The notes under the pieces: generated by a model
Database searches by the model: none
What the model was told of the DNA's origin: nothing
The model's input: the letters and a program-made list of their open reading frames with translations, nothing else
Program-made: the position numbers and the translations under genes
NCBI GenBank assembly: GCA_031082285.1
Contig: JAVHLK010000042.1
Span: forward strand, 1-41,286
Length of the DNA stretch: 41,286 nt
From: Desulfomonilaceae bacterium
GTDB lineage: Bacteria > Desulfobacterota > Desulfomonilia > Desulfomonilales > Desulfomonilaceae
Direction of reading: 5' to 3'
Part shown: positions 1 through 7,948 of the stretch, one piece after another
How the letters are laid out: the number at the start of each line of letters is the position of its first letter
Numbering within the stretch: position 1 is the stretch's first letter

Positions 1-102
1 CATCTCGAATCGGTAGGCTTGTAGGCAACCGATGTTCACGGTGCCCAGCCAAAAGATATGGGACACGCTCAGGGCGGAGCCTGGGAACGAGAAACAATTC
101 CC

Positions 103-177
103 TCACCTTTCGAGATTGCCGTTCAGCGCGGGACCCAAATATTCCTCAAGTGCCTCCGGATGGAAAGAGTCTCTCAC
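103..177 (-). pseudogene. Truncated RelE/ParE-type toxin remnant
   Basis: A GTG codon overlaps the stop of the upstream antitoxin by 4 bases (GTGA), the usual layout of these two-gene modules. It opens a frame of only 24 residues reading VRDSFHPEALEEYLGPALNG and a few more, then TGA. The FHPEALEEY stretch resembles the N-terminus of RelE/ParE-family plasmid-stabilisation toxins, which normally run to about 90-100 residues. Immediately beyond the break lies sequence with the dispersed motif GAGCCTGGGAAC (about 78-90), so the rest of the toxin has probably been lost or displaced by a repeat. Family assignment rests on a very short stretch. Confidence 0.55.
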
Positions 178-407
178 TTCTTGATGATTCTACGCGCCAT
201 TACCGAAGCGTCGTGACCGTCGATGGGCTCGACCTTTCCGCTTTTCATTTCATCCCGACGGCGTCTTACGGTGTCGAGATGCGCACGCTCCAGATCGGCT
301 GCCACATGCGTTTCCAGGTATTCAACAATGCGTTCGGCCAACACTGCCTTGGATTCATCCGGAAGTGTCAAGGCATCCTCGTAGATTTTGTCAAGGTTAG
401 AGGACAT
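174..407 (-). CDS. Addiction-module antitoxin (Unstab_antitox-like)
   Basis: A 77-residue acidic protein starting MSSNLDKIYEDALTLP. The helical pattern with LPDESKAVLAERIVEYLE near residues 15-33 resembles the putative addiction-module component family (TIGR02574/PF09720), small antitoxins that neutralise a RelE/ParE-type toxin encoded directly downstream. The start was chosen at the second in-frame Met because GAGGAG lies 5 nt upstream; the longer frame begins 33 nt earlier without a good ribosome site. Its partner survives only as a 24-codon stub overlapping the stop codon, so this is probably an orphan antitoxin. It could still repress its own promoter or neutralise a related toxin elsewhere. 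Confidence 0.75.
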   Translation of the reverse strand: MSSNLDKIYEDALTLPDESKAVLAERIVEYLETHVAADLERAHLDTVRRRRDEMKSGKVEPIDGHDASVMARRIIKK

Positions 408-500
408 CGTATCTCCTCGATCGCTGCGGTGGACAAACATTTCTCACCACGCGTGAGCGTAGATTGGTCGAATGATCTTGTCAACTTCCGATTGGGGTGC

Positions 501-528
501 CCGGGCTCTGATTCCTCATCAGACCCGG
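501..528 (-). terminator. Strong hairpin downstream of asparaginase gene
   Basis: An 11-bp stem with a one-base bulge (CCGGG-TCTGAT against ATCAGA-G-CCCGG) and a 5-nt loop lies about 100 bp past the asparaginase stop. No T-run follows on either strand, so it may be a transcript-end or processing structure rather than a classical intrinsic terminator. Confidence 0.35.
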
Positions 529-630
529 AGAAAAGTGACAACCGCCGGAGAGATCCATTGCAATTCGGTGAGGTGCGTTTCTTAGTTTTTTTAAGGGCGT
601 CCCGTAGTTCCCGGGAATTGGTGACCTGGA

Positions 631-1740
631 TCACTGGTTGTACTCAAAGAGCTTCTCCAGCGCTGACCGGTCTTTGCCGTTTGCCAAAGCAAGCATGAGG
701 AGAAGGCGTGCTTTCGGACCGTCCAGATCCCAAGCAAGTATGGCCCCGTGCTTCTTGAGGGTCATTCCGCCTCCCTGATCTCCGTAAACGGGATAGACGG
801 ATCCGTGGCTCACTCGGGACGTTATCACCACCACCACGTCTTTTGAGATGGCGTACTGAAGGGCTTTGTAAACCTCAGCGTTCACGTTGCCGGCGCCCAC
901 GGCCTGTACGACTATTCCCTTGGCTCCCGTATCCACGGCATAACGAACAAATTTCCCATCCGCTCCGGCGTATGTGGCCAGTAGTGCCACAGGGGGAAGC
1001 TTTTCAGGTAAGGCCAGCTTGATGCGTTTCGGCCGATCGTTGAACCGGTATACGTTGCCGCTCTGAATATAACCGAGATAGCCTTTTTCACCGGAGTCAA
1101 AGGTCTGGACATTGGTGGTTTCGGTCTTCTTCACGTATCGTGCGGAATTCACGTACTGGTTCAGCGTCACGGTGGTACCCCATCCTCGGGCCTCTTTGGA
1201 GCACACCTGGATCACGGCATTGTAGATATTGAACGGGCCGTCCGGGCTCATGTCGGACGCATCTCTCATGGCCCCCACGAAAACGACCGGTTTATTACTG
1301 TCCACGGTCAAATCGAGAAAGTACGCACCTTCAGCCATCGTGTCGGTGCCATGCGTTACAACTGCTCCGCTCACCTCCGGATCCTTCAGGACTTCGCTGA
1401 CCTTCTTGCTCAGCTTGGCCCATAGCTGGGGCGTCATCTGAGAACTGTCAATGTCGGAGAGATTGATGACCTTGATACGGGCTATTCGTGCGAGGGAAGG
1501 TACGGCCGCGATGAGATCTTTGCCGGACACTGCCGGGACGGCTCCGCCGGTCTTCTTGTCCGTCTTCTCTGCGATCGTCCCTCCAGTCGTGACAATTACC
1601 ACCGTAGGCAACTCACCGGTCGCGGGGGACTTGACACCGGCAGTGCCGGCACCTTGGGCGCTCGAGAGACTTATCGGGCCAAGCGCAACGAGGAAAAAGA
1701 GGCCCGAAATGATACCCCACGTCATTATCCGATTCATCAT
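631..1740 (-). CDS. ansB: Periplasmic type II L-asparaginase
   Basis: Hydrolyses L-asparagine to aspartate and ammonia. The 369-residue protein begins with a Sec-type signal (short basic N-terminus, hydrophobic residues about 8-27, cleavage probably near SSAQG), so it is expected in the periplasm. Both catalytic motifs are present: TGGTIA at 52-57 with nucleophile Thr55, and THGTDT at 129-134 giving Thr132-Asp133. Lys182 in CSKEARG matches the family's catalytic Lys. The C-terminal part (YLGYIQSG, KARLLLMLAL) aligns by eye with E. coli AnsB. AAGGAG lies 9 nt before ATG-ATG. The gene follows aspT by about 70 bp on the same strand, so its product aspartate would be made exactly where the neighbouring antiporter can take it up. 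Confidence 0.93.
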   Translation of the reverse strand: MMNRIMTWGIISGLFFLVALGPISLSSAQGAGTAGVKSPATGELPTVVIVTTGGTIAEKTDKKTGGAVPAVSGKDLIAAVPSLARIARIKVINLSDIDSSQMTPQLWAKLSKKVSEVLKDPEVSGAVVTHGTDTMAEGAYFLDLTVDSNKPVVFVGAMRDASDMSPDGPFNIYNAVIQVCSKEARGWGTTVTLNQYVNSARYVKKTETTNVQTFDSGEKGYLGYIQSGNVYRFNDRPKRIKLALPEKLPPVALLATYAGADGKFVRYAVDTGAKGIVVQAVGAGNVNAEVYKALQYAISKDVVVVITSRVSHGSVYPVYGDQGGGMTLKKHGAILAWDLDGPKARLLLMLALANGKDRSALEKLFEYNQ

Positions 1741-1809
1741 CCTGTTTTCTCCTTACTACTGACGTTTCCGGAGCACGGTGCAGCTCTCCCGGGTTGAATC
1801 AACCCAGCT

Positions 1810-3489
1810 CTACATGACGTTGATCACAACCGTTCCCCAGACCGTCAGGAGTACATTACCGAATGCATAGGTTACCGTGTACCCGATTACCGGCATCATG
1901 CTTTCGCACTCTTCTTTCACCGCATTCAGAGCTGCAGTGCAGGTTTCCGCACCCGTTAGGGCACCAAACAAGAACACATGGTCCATTTTGAGTACCAACC
2001 TGCCGAAGATCAGGCCGACGATTGCCGGCATAAGTGTTACGACAACTCCGGCAACAAATATGGATATCCCCGCCGTCTGCAGGGCATGTACCGCTTTCGG
2101 TCCTGCATCCAGTCCCACGCACGTGATGAAGAGATTCAGGCCAAGGTCGGTGAATATCCACTGAGCAGGGCCCGGCATCTCTCCAAAGGTGGGATGAAGG
2201 CTACGCAGCCGGCCGAAGACCAACCCTGAAACCAGGACCCCACCGCCTACTCCCAGAGTTATGGGAATTCCCATCACGGGGAAGGCCAAGAGTCCCAAGA
2301 GGGTCCCCAGGACAATTCCCATGCCAACGATAATCAAATCGGTTGTATTCGAGGGACGCTCTGGATAGCCCAACGTTTTGACAGCGCGCTCCACGTCATC
2401 ACTGGAGCCGATCAACTGCATGACATCGCATTTGTGAACGATCGTTTCCCTGGTAATCGGCAGCTCATGGCCCTGACGCGTCATTTTCCTGAGAAACAGA
2501 CCGTGGCCCATTGATTTGTCGAGTTCTCCCAAGGTCTTACCCACAACAGCCGGTTTGGTGACACATATTTCCAGGTTTTCACCGACCAGTTCCATCACGC
2601 TCTGATCCCGGACCTCCGGGCCGATAGTCTGTTCTGCCTTGAGAAACGAGTCTCGAGGACCCAGCACGGCCAGGAAATCGCCTGCCTGAATGCGGGTTCC
2701 CGGTTCGGGAACCACAACCTTGTCTCCGCGTTTCAGTCTTTCGATGGCCATCCTGCCGGGAAGGAGCGATTCCAGGTCTTTTGCCGTCACATCTACCGCT
2801 GATTTGTTCTCCACTCGATACGTGCGGAGGTCCAGCCGCTTGTACCAGGAAAAGAGTGCCGGACTTTCCGTGCTTTCAGCCTTTCCCGACATCCTTGCTT
2901 CGAGTGCCTTGGCCTGCCCTTTCAAGTCGATCTTGAGAATCTTGGGAAGCGCTTTGAAGAAGATGATCAAACCGGCAGTCCCGAACACGTAGGTAATCGC
3001 ATACGCGACGGCAACGTTGCTCTCAAGGGTCGCTTTTTCTGTAGCTGAGACTGCGAGATGCTTGATGGCTCCTTCCGCGGTGCCGATTGTCGCGGACTGA
3101 GTCATGGCTCCGCTCAAAAGCCCCGCGGTTGTTCCCGCATCGAAACCGAGTATCTTGCCCAGAATGATCGCCGTCGCCAGCCCGGCAATTGCTACTACCA
3201 GGGATATCCATAGATAGTTGAGCCCCTCCTTCTTGAGGCCGCCAAAGAACTGTGGCCCCACTTTGTAGCCTATTGCGAAGATGAACAGGGCAAAGCCCAC
3301 AGTCTTGAGGAGCCCCGGAACCTCAACGCCAATCTGCCCCACGAGCAGGGCGGCAAGCAGACACCCTGTGGTGGCCCCAAGGTTGAATCCGTGGACCTTG
3401 ATTTTACCTATGAAATAACCGAGTGCTATTGCGATGAAAATGACAATCTGAGGATACGTGCGACAAAGATCGACGACATCATGAACCAT
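1810..3489 (-). CDS. aspT: Aspartate:alanine antiporter, AAEX family
   Basis: Inner-membrane exchanger that imports aspartate and exports alanine; coupled to intracellular decarboxylation this generates a proton motive force. The 559-residue protein has the family plan: about five N-terminal membrane segments (for example YPQIVIFIAIALGYFIGK and ALFIFAIGYKVGPQFF), a central soluble part (about 200-365) with two TrkA-C-like regions, then a second block of membrane segments. Sequences such as GLLSGAMTQSATIGTA and GALTGAETCTAALNAV are the paired conserved motifs of this family. The start was set at the internal ATG because GGAGG sits 5 nt upstream. It lies between asdA and ansB. YidE/YbjL-type transporters share the fold, but the asdA neighbour favours AspT. 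Confidence 0.88.
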   Translation of the reverse strand: MVHDVVDLCRTYPQIVIFIAIALGYFIGKIKVHGFNLGATTGCLLAALLVGQIGVEVPGLLKTVGFALFIFAIGYKVGPQFFGGLKKEGLNYLWISLVVAIAGLATAIILGKILGFDAGTTAGLLSGAMTQSATIGTAEGAIKHLAVSATEKATLESNVAVAYAITYVFGTAGLIIFFKALPKILKIDLKGQAKALEARMSGKAESTESPALFSWYKRLDLRTYRVENKSAVDVTAKDLESLLPGRMAIERLKRGDKVVVPEPGTRIQAGDFLAVLGPRDSFLKAEQTIGPEVRDQSVMELVGENLEICVTKPAVVGKTLGELDKSMGHGLFLRKMTRQGHELPITRETIVHKCDVMQLIGSSDDVERAVKTLGYPERPSNTTDLIIVGMGIVLGTLLGLLAFPVMGIPITLGVGGGVLVSGLVFGRLRSLHPTFGEMPGPAQWIFTDLGLNLFITCVGLDAGPKAVHALQTAGISIFVAGVVVTLMPAIVGLIFGRLVLKMDHVFLFGALTGAETCTAALNAVKEECESMMPVIGYTVTYAFGNVLLTVWGTVVINVM

Positions 3490-3769
3490 GTGTGCCTCCA
3501 GGTCCCTCTGCTGATGGGTGCTTGTCAATGAGTCCGCAGTCTACGTAGAGACGGCTTATCGTGTCATGTTTCTTTGGGAGTCCCGGCGGTTGTGCACCAG
3601 TGAGCCGTTCATTACGCGAGGTGTTCACGTCCGAGCATTCAAGACTCTCACACATGCCATTGGCTTACCATCAAGGTCAGGTCTCCGTACAAGTCTTTGT
3701 CCAGGACCGGTCCACAGAAGCTCTTCCACGTGTGCAAGGTGGCTGCACCCTCTTCGGCTCAAAGTACCA

Positions 3770-5365
3770 TCACTCCTTGTGCTCCTTCCACCGTGCGTGG
3801 TAATCGGCGAGGAGGTCACTGATTCCCCTTCCGATTTCCCCGTATGCCTCGGTCGCCAAATTGGCAAGCGATACCCGCACCGACATGTTCGGAGCTTCGA
3901 ATCCACCTCCGTCAAGAAGTACGATTGACTTCTCTTCCGCTAGACGCCAGACAAAATCTATTGGCTCGTAACTCCTGACCAAATGGTCAGCGAACTCATG
4001 TCCGTATCGGTCACGGGCAAGGTTGGGAATATCGATGGTGGTGTAGTAGTCGGCAGAGTGGGGATTCTTCGGGCACGGAATGCCTATGTTTTTATAAAGG
4101 AGCACATGCCGGTTTCTGATGATCTGTTGGGCGTTCTTCTTGTAGGGATACCCCTTTTTCTTGTCAAGTAAGCCCGATAATGAAAAAAGCACCATGAGCA
4201 CCTGCTGCGGCGTCGAAAGGCCGGCCGTATGGTGCAACGCCACAGTCCGGCTATCGGCTACCATCCGGTCGATAAGTTTCATGCCGGCCGGATCGAGTGC
4301 TACGGTGTGGTAGCGGTCGTGCAGGGCCTGTTGGTCTACTTCCGGGAGTGCCGCAATTTTCTTGTCCAGGATGTTGTCTTCGTGGAGTCCTATGACGCCG
4401 AGACGCCAGCCGGTGGCACCAAAATACTTCGAATACGAGTAGACGAGAATTGTGTTGTATGGGGCAGCCGCCACGAGGGACTTGAAACCGTTGACAAAAG
4501 TCCCGTACACATCATCCGTAAGGAGAATCAGATCCCGGCGTTTTTCCTTGATGAGATCCGCTATTCTTTGAAGCGTCTCTTCGTGCATAGCCACAGAGGT
4601 CGGATTGGACGGGTGAACGATGAAAAAAGCCTTCACGGATGGATCCGCCAGCTTGTCTATTTCCGAATCCGGGTATTGCCAGACCAAATCCTCTGACTGG
4701 GCAACCTGGAGCTCGACCAACTCGAAGTCGTTCAAATGGGGAATCTCGAGGTAAGGAGTGAAAATGGGGGAACCTATGGCAATCTTGTCGCCTTTGTGGA
4801 TGAGCCTATTCTCCATCAGACTGTTGAAGATATACGCCATCGCAGCTGTTCCGCCTTCAGTGGCAAACAGGTCGAACTTTCCGGGTGGCGGATCGCCGGC
4901 GCACATTTCCAGATTCAGGTACTCTAAGATAACCTTTTCGGCGCACGTCAGAATGCGGTCCGGCACGGGATAGTGGTCTCCGAGAATGGCGTCACTCATT
5001 TCATGCACAAACAGATCCGCGTCGAGCCCAATTCTCTCCCGAGCGTAGGCAAAGGCCTCTTGAAGGAATGCCGTTCCCTCCGATTGCTCGTTATCGGCGA
5101 TGAATGAGCCGAAGCGATTCGCTATGCCCTCCCGCTCACAGGTTCCACCAAACCCGCTCCCGAAGCCGGATCGTTCCGATTCCTGAAGAGCAAAGCGCAA
5201 GAGCTGGGCGTATCCTTGCCGAGGGGCTACAGCCACCCAGTTGGGGTTGCCTCGGCCCGCATTGAGCATGATCCTTTCGAAGTGGGATGAGGCCATTTTG
5301 ATGAGTTTGTCTTTCACCTCGAATGGACTGAGGCCTTCGTATTTCTTCTCTTCCGCACGCGTCAT
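3770..5365 (-). CDS. asdA: Aspartate 4-decarboxylase (bifunctional with aminotransferase)
   Basis: PLP enzyme converting L-aspartate to L-alanine plus CO2, with side transaminase activity; family members form large oligomers in the cytoplasm. The 531 residues match the usual length (about 530). Visible motifs are FATEGGTAAMAYIFNSL (about 167-183), HPSNPTS (251-257), TDDVYGTF (283-290) and the PLP lysine Lys313 in YSYSKYFGATGWRLG. NMSVRVSLANL near the C-terminus holds the carboxylate-binding Arg. GAAGGAG is placed before the ATG. A 280-bp gap separates it from aspT on the same strand, so the two may share a transcript or aspT may have its own promoter. The proton consumed by decarboxylation, with electrogenic Asp/Ala exchange, is the basis of the known AspT-AsdA energy cycle. 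Confidence 0.93.
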   Translation of the reverse strand: MTRAEEKKYEGLSPFEVKDKLIKMASSHFERIMLNAGRGNPNWVAVAPRQGYAQLLRFALQESERSGFGSGFGGTCEREGIANRFGSFIADNEQSEGTAFLQEAFAYARERIGLDADLFVHEMSDAILGDHYPVPDRILTCAEKVILEYLNLEMCAGDPPPGKFDLFATEGGTAAMAYIFNSLMENRLIHKGDKIAIGSPIFTPYLEIPHLNDFELVELQVAQSEDLVWQYPDSEIDKLADPSVKAFFIVHPSNPTSVAMHEETLQRIADLIKEKRRDLILLTDDVYGTFVNGFKSLVAAAPYNTILVYSYSKYFGATGWRLGVIGLHEDNILDKKIAALPEVDQQALHDRYHTVALDPAGMKLIDRMVADSRTVALHHTAGLSTPQQVLMVLFSLSGLLDKKKGYPYKKNAQQIIRNRHVLLYKNIGIPCPKNPHSADYYTTIDIPNLARDRYGHEFADHLVRSYEPIDFVWRLAEEKSIVLLDGGGFEAPNMSVRVSLANLATEAYGEIGRGISDLLADYHARWKEHKE

Positions 5366-5894
5366 GAAGATGCTCCTTCGAAATGGGTTGCGATGGTATC
5401 AAGAACAACACCACTGTGAGCTGATGAGGGCTCTCGGAAATACTACCCCCGGTTGAGCGCTTTCTGGAACGGGAAACGTGACCGGATTCTTGTGCTTCGC
5501 GTTTGGCTGCACAATTTCCCCTATTGTCTTGCGAAAGGGACTCTGGCAGCCGATCTTGACCATAGCACCACATTCTCGCCCTGACAAGGGAAATCTGATA
5601 GTTGAACTGGGGTACGCCCTCAGTAACTAGACTCTCATGAAACGCGAATTGACGGAACGGCTTATGCCGTCCCGAGGAGCAAGAACGGACTGAACCACAA
5701 AGACACCAAAACACAAAGAAATCAAAGGCAGCGCACTGTTTTTATCCGGCATTTCTTTATCTGCGTAAATCCGTGTCATCTGCAGACAGACCTCTTATCT
5801 TTCTTCTCTTCTTGGTGCCTTTGTGTCTTTGTGGTTGCCTTTTTCTTTTCTTCTAAAGAAGTACCGTGCAATCGAAATTGAGCGAGGGTTGTCT
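5366..5894. other. Gene-free stretch upstream of asdA
   Basis: No credible coding region is seen. It contains the palindromic element at 5693-5836 and a small hairpin around GACGGAACGGCTTATGCCGTC (about 5651-5671). Any promoter for asdA should lie in the part nearest 5366-5500, but no convincing -35/-10 pair was recognised. Confidence 0.5.
5693..5836. repeat. Palindromic dispersed element (ACCACAAAGACAC arms)
   Basis: Perfect 14-bp inverted arms AACCACAAAGACAC at 5693-5706 and GTGTCTTTGTGGTT at 5823-5836, followed inward by imperfectly matched A/T-rich arms. The centre includes CTGCGTAAATCCGTGTCATC. This arm type occurs as an intergenic repeat in many environmental bacterial genomes. It has no coding capacity, and other copies in this genome were not checkable. 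Confidence 0.6.
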
Positions 5895-6066
5895 CGTTCC
5901 GCGGTGCACCCTCACACAACCGGCTTCCTCGGAACGCACGCCTCCCAGAGCATCGAATTGCTCTCCTTGTCGAAGGATGCCTTTACCCACGCATCGCCTC
6001 TAAATCGGTTCGCCAATAGACCGCACATGAGGATCATGGACAGCGTCATGGCCCACCATACTCCGG
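5895..6066. repeat. Direct repeat copy 1 (duplicated MATE 3' end)
   Basis: 172 bp matching 13177-13348 with 7 mismatches and no gaps (about 96%), counted by eye. The match starts and stops abruptly at both ends. It covers the last 51 codons of the MATE gene plus 17 bp beyond its stop, and marks the left edge of the GTPase island. Confidence 0.9.
5912..6066 (-). pseudogene. MATE transporter C-terminal fragment
   Basis: Encodes the last 51 residues of the MATE protein found intact at 13194-14615 (GVWWAMTLSMILMCGLLANR and on to PRKPVV, stop). Only a few residues differ, including AWV for TWV and RKPVV for KKPVV, and the frame is still open. There is no start or upstream part: at 6066 the match ends and unrelated sequence leads to the end of the DUF445 gene. 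It is a by-product of whatever event created the island boundaries. Confidence 0.85.
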
Positions 6067-6154
6067 GTGGATGCTGACAATGGAGCAGTAGCCAAGCCTT
6101 AAGGATCGCCACTGTACATCCATCCCCCAGGCATCCTATATTGCGCAATGGCGT

Positions 6155-7948
6155 CTACCATCTTCTCTCCACTTCCTTATACTTGAAAACCCTGTAAGCA
6201 AGAAGCAATACGCCCCAAACCATAATGGTCCCAAATGTGCCGGAAACACCCTGAAGTATCAGCGAGAGAAAGCCCACGGCGGCCCCGTAACTTATTCCCA
6301 GATTAATCAAGATCTTGAATTGATCTTCCATGACGCTTAGTATTGATTCCTGCATCTGTTCATTGGTCATGGCATTCCACAGATCTTGTAGCCGTTCCCG
6401 AATGGGAAATCTTTCGACGAGACTTGGACCATATTCGCGAAGCCTGTCTGTAACAACATCGCCGGCTGCTACTGCGAGAGCCTCAACACCCTGTGACTTC
6501 ACGAAGGGCAAATCAATTATTTTGGGAAGCGGAGCGTCCAAGAAGCTCACCACCCACCTCCGCATTAGTATCCTGCTTTGAGGGTAAATGCTGCTTCGAG
6601 TCGCAGGGTCAGCCAGAACCTGAGATATTCTAGCCGATATGAACTTCAGAGCTCTATCTCTCGTTTCTCCATGATGAAACAGTGCCGGAGCGAGAGTGTT
6701 CAATTCTCGTCCCTCAAATCTCGATAGAAACTGGGCCAATTCCATTGAAATCTCTTTGCACACAGATTCAGATCGAATAAGCCCGGCTCCAGATTCCACG
6801 ACATACCGCACAAAGTCGGGTGGCATCAGAGCATGCAAATCTCTCAAACGCAAGCCCCAAAGTCCGGAAATCAATCTCACAATTGCAGTGCCGAGATATT
6901 CCTTGAACTCCGGGCGTTCAATAAACTCTGGGATTTTATTAAGAAAACGATCAAGGTCTTTTGGAAGCGTCGCCAGAAGTTCGTTCACGGTCTTCTTTCC
7001 AAAGGTTCGCAATAACCATCCTTTAAAACCGTCAATCCCGGCAATCTTTGACTGGAGTAATTCATCCACCTCTTTTTGGATCAGAGGCACAATCTTCGCG
7101 CGAAAACCGTCATCCGCAAGGAGTGAACCGATCTCTCGCAAGATGACGGTCAAGGCATAGGTTCGAGCCATGTCCTCCATTTGTCTTTGGACGTAACCAG
7201 GCACCAATTCCCCAAGCGCATTACTGGAATTCAGTAGGCGGGAGAGTTTCTTAGTGGCCCATTCCTCGAAAGAAGCGAACGCGCCCTCGGTCAAATGCTC
7301 GGCCACTATACGCTCGATAAGGGTGGCAATTCTCTCACGATCGGAGAACCATGTTACTTGGGTATGACCGATATTGTCCAGACCTACCCGAAGCAAACGG
7401 AAGATTCTCTCTTCGGAGCTGTTGTCAAACACGACTTGGGCCGCATGGTTTCCAAGAGCCGCGGCAATTCGGTCAAAGAGTTCCTCCCGATGCTCCCTCT
7501 CAGGGAGAACGCTGGACAAGAAACTCCTGGGGGTGACCAGCTCTCGTGAAGCCAGATCGATGATTGCACTGCGAACACTCGAATGCAACGCATCTTCTAC
7601 TGCCGGGTCCTGAATGAGCTTGGTGAACAATTCGGGGTTGAGAAACTTTTCACACGAGCGGTCAATGAGGGTGTTTCCGAACACGTCACGGCGTTTGAAG
7701 AAGACCCCCTGCAGCATGCCACCCAGTTTCGGCTCGGTCGGCCAGAGTAGAATTGTGATTGCCATGTCGCTTGTGAGGTACCCGGCCAAGGCTCCGGTTG
7801 CCACGATGAGCCCCGCCTCGAACCAATCCGTTCCGAGCCGGTTTGCAAGAACGGCGGCGAGACCGGTAAATGCCAAGGCTATGATCCAATGAAGGGACTC
7901 ATGTGCAAGGAGCGGCCTTTGTTTGTCGTCGCTTCGCTCTTGTTTCAT
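6155..7948 (-). CDS. DUF445-type membrane protein of GTPase operon
   Basis: A 597-residue protein of unknown function. The N-terminus has two likely membrane segments (about 19-36 and 43-66); the second holds the DUF445-like signature GALAGYLTSDMAITILLWPT followed by GVFFKRRDVFGNTL. A long middle part of about 450 residues is rich in amphipathic helices. Near the C-terminus two more membrane segments follow (about 545-585). DUF445/YheB/YjiN proteins share this plan, and none has a settled biochemical role. The start ATG overlaps the upstream GTPase stop by 4 bases (ATGA), which strongly suggests translational coupling. Sequence is visibly more AT-rich than carB or lepA. The long soluble middle could bridge to the GTPases or across the periplasm; that is inference. 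Confidence 0.7.
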   Translation of the reverse strand: MKQERSDDKQRPLLAHESLHWIIALAFTGLAAVLANRLGTDWFEAGLIVATGALAGYLTSDMAITILLWPTEPKLGGMLQGVFFKRRDVFGNTLIDRSCEKFLNPELFTKLIQDPAVEDALHSSVRSAIIDLASRELVTPRSFLSSVLPEREHREELFDRIAAALGNHAAQVVFDNSSEERIFRLLRVGLDNIGHTQVTWFSDRERIATLIERIVAEHLTEGAFASFEEWATKKLSRLLNSSNALGELVPGYVQRQMEDMARTYALTVILREIGSLLADDGFRAKIVPLIQKEVDELLQSKIAGIDGFKGWLLRTFGKKTVNELLATLPKDLDRFLNKIPEFIERPEFKEYLGTAIVRLISGLWGLRLRDLHALMPPDFVRYVVESGAGLIRSESVCKEISMELAQFLSRFEGRELNTLAPALFHHGETRDRALKFISARISQVLADPATRSSIYPQSRILMRRWVVSFLDAPLPKIIDLPFVKSQGVEALAVAAGDVVTDRLREYGPSLVERFPIRERLQDLWNAMTNEQMQESILSVMEDQFKILINLGISYGAAVGFLSLILQGVSGTFGTIMVWGVLLLAYRVFKYKEVERRW

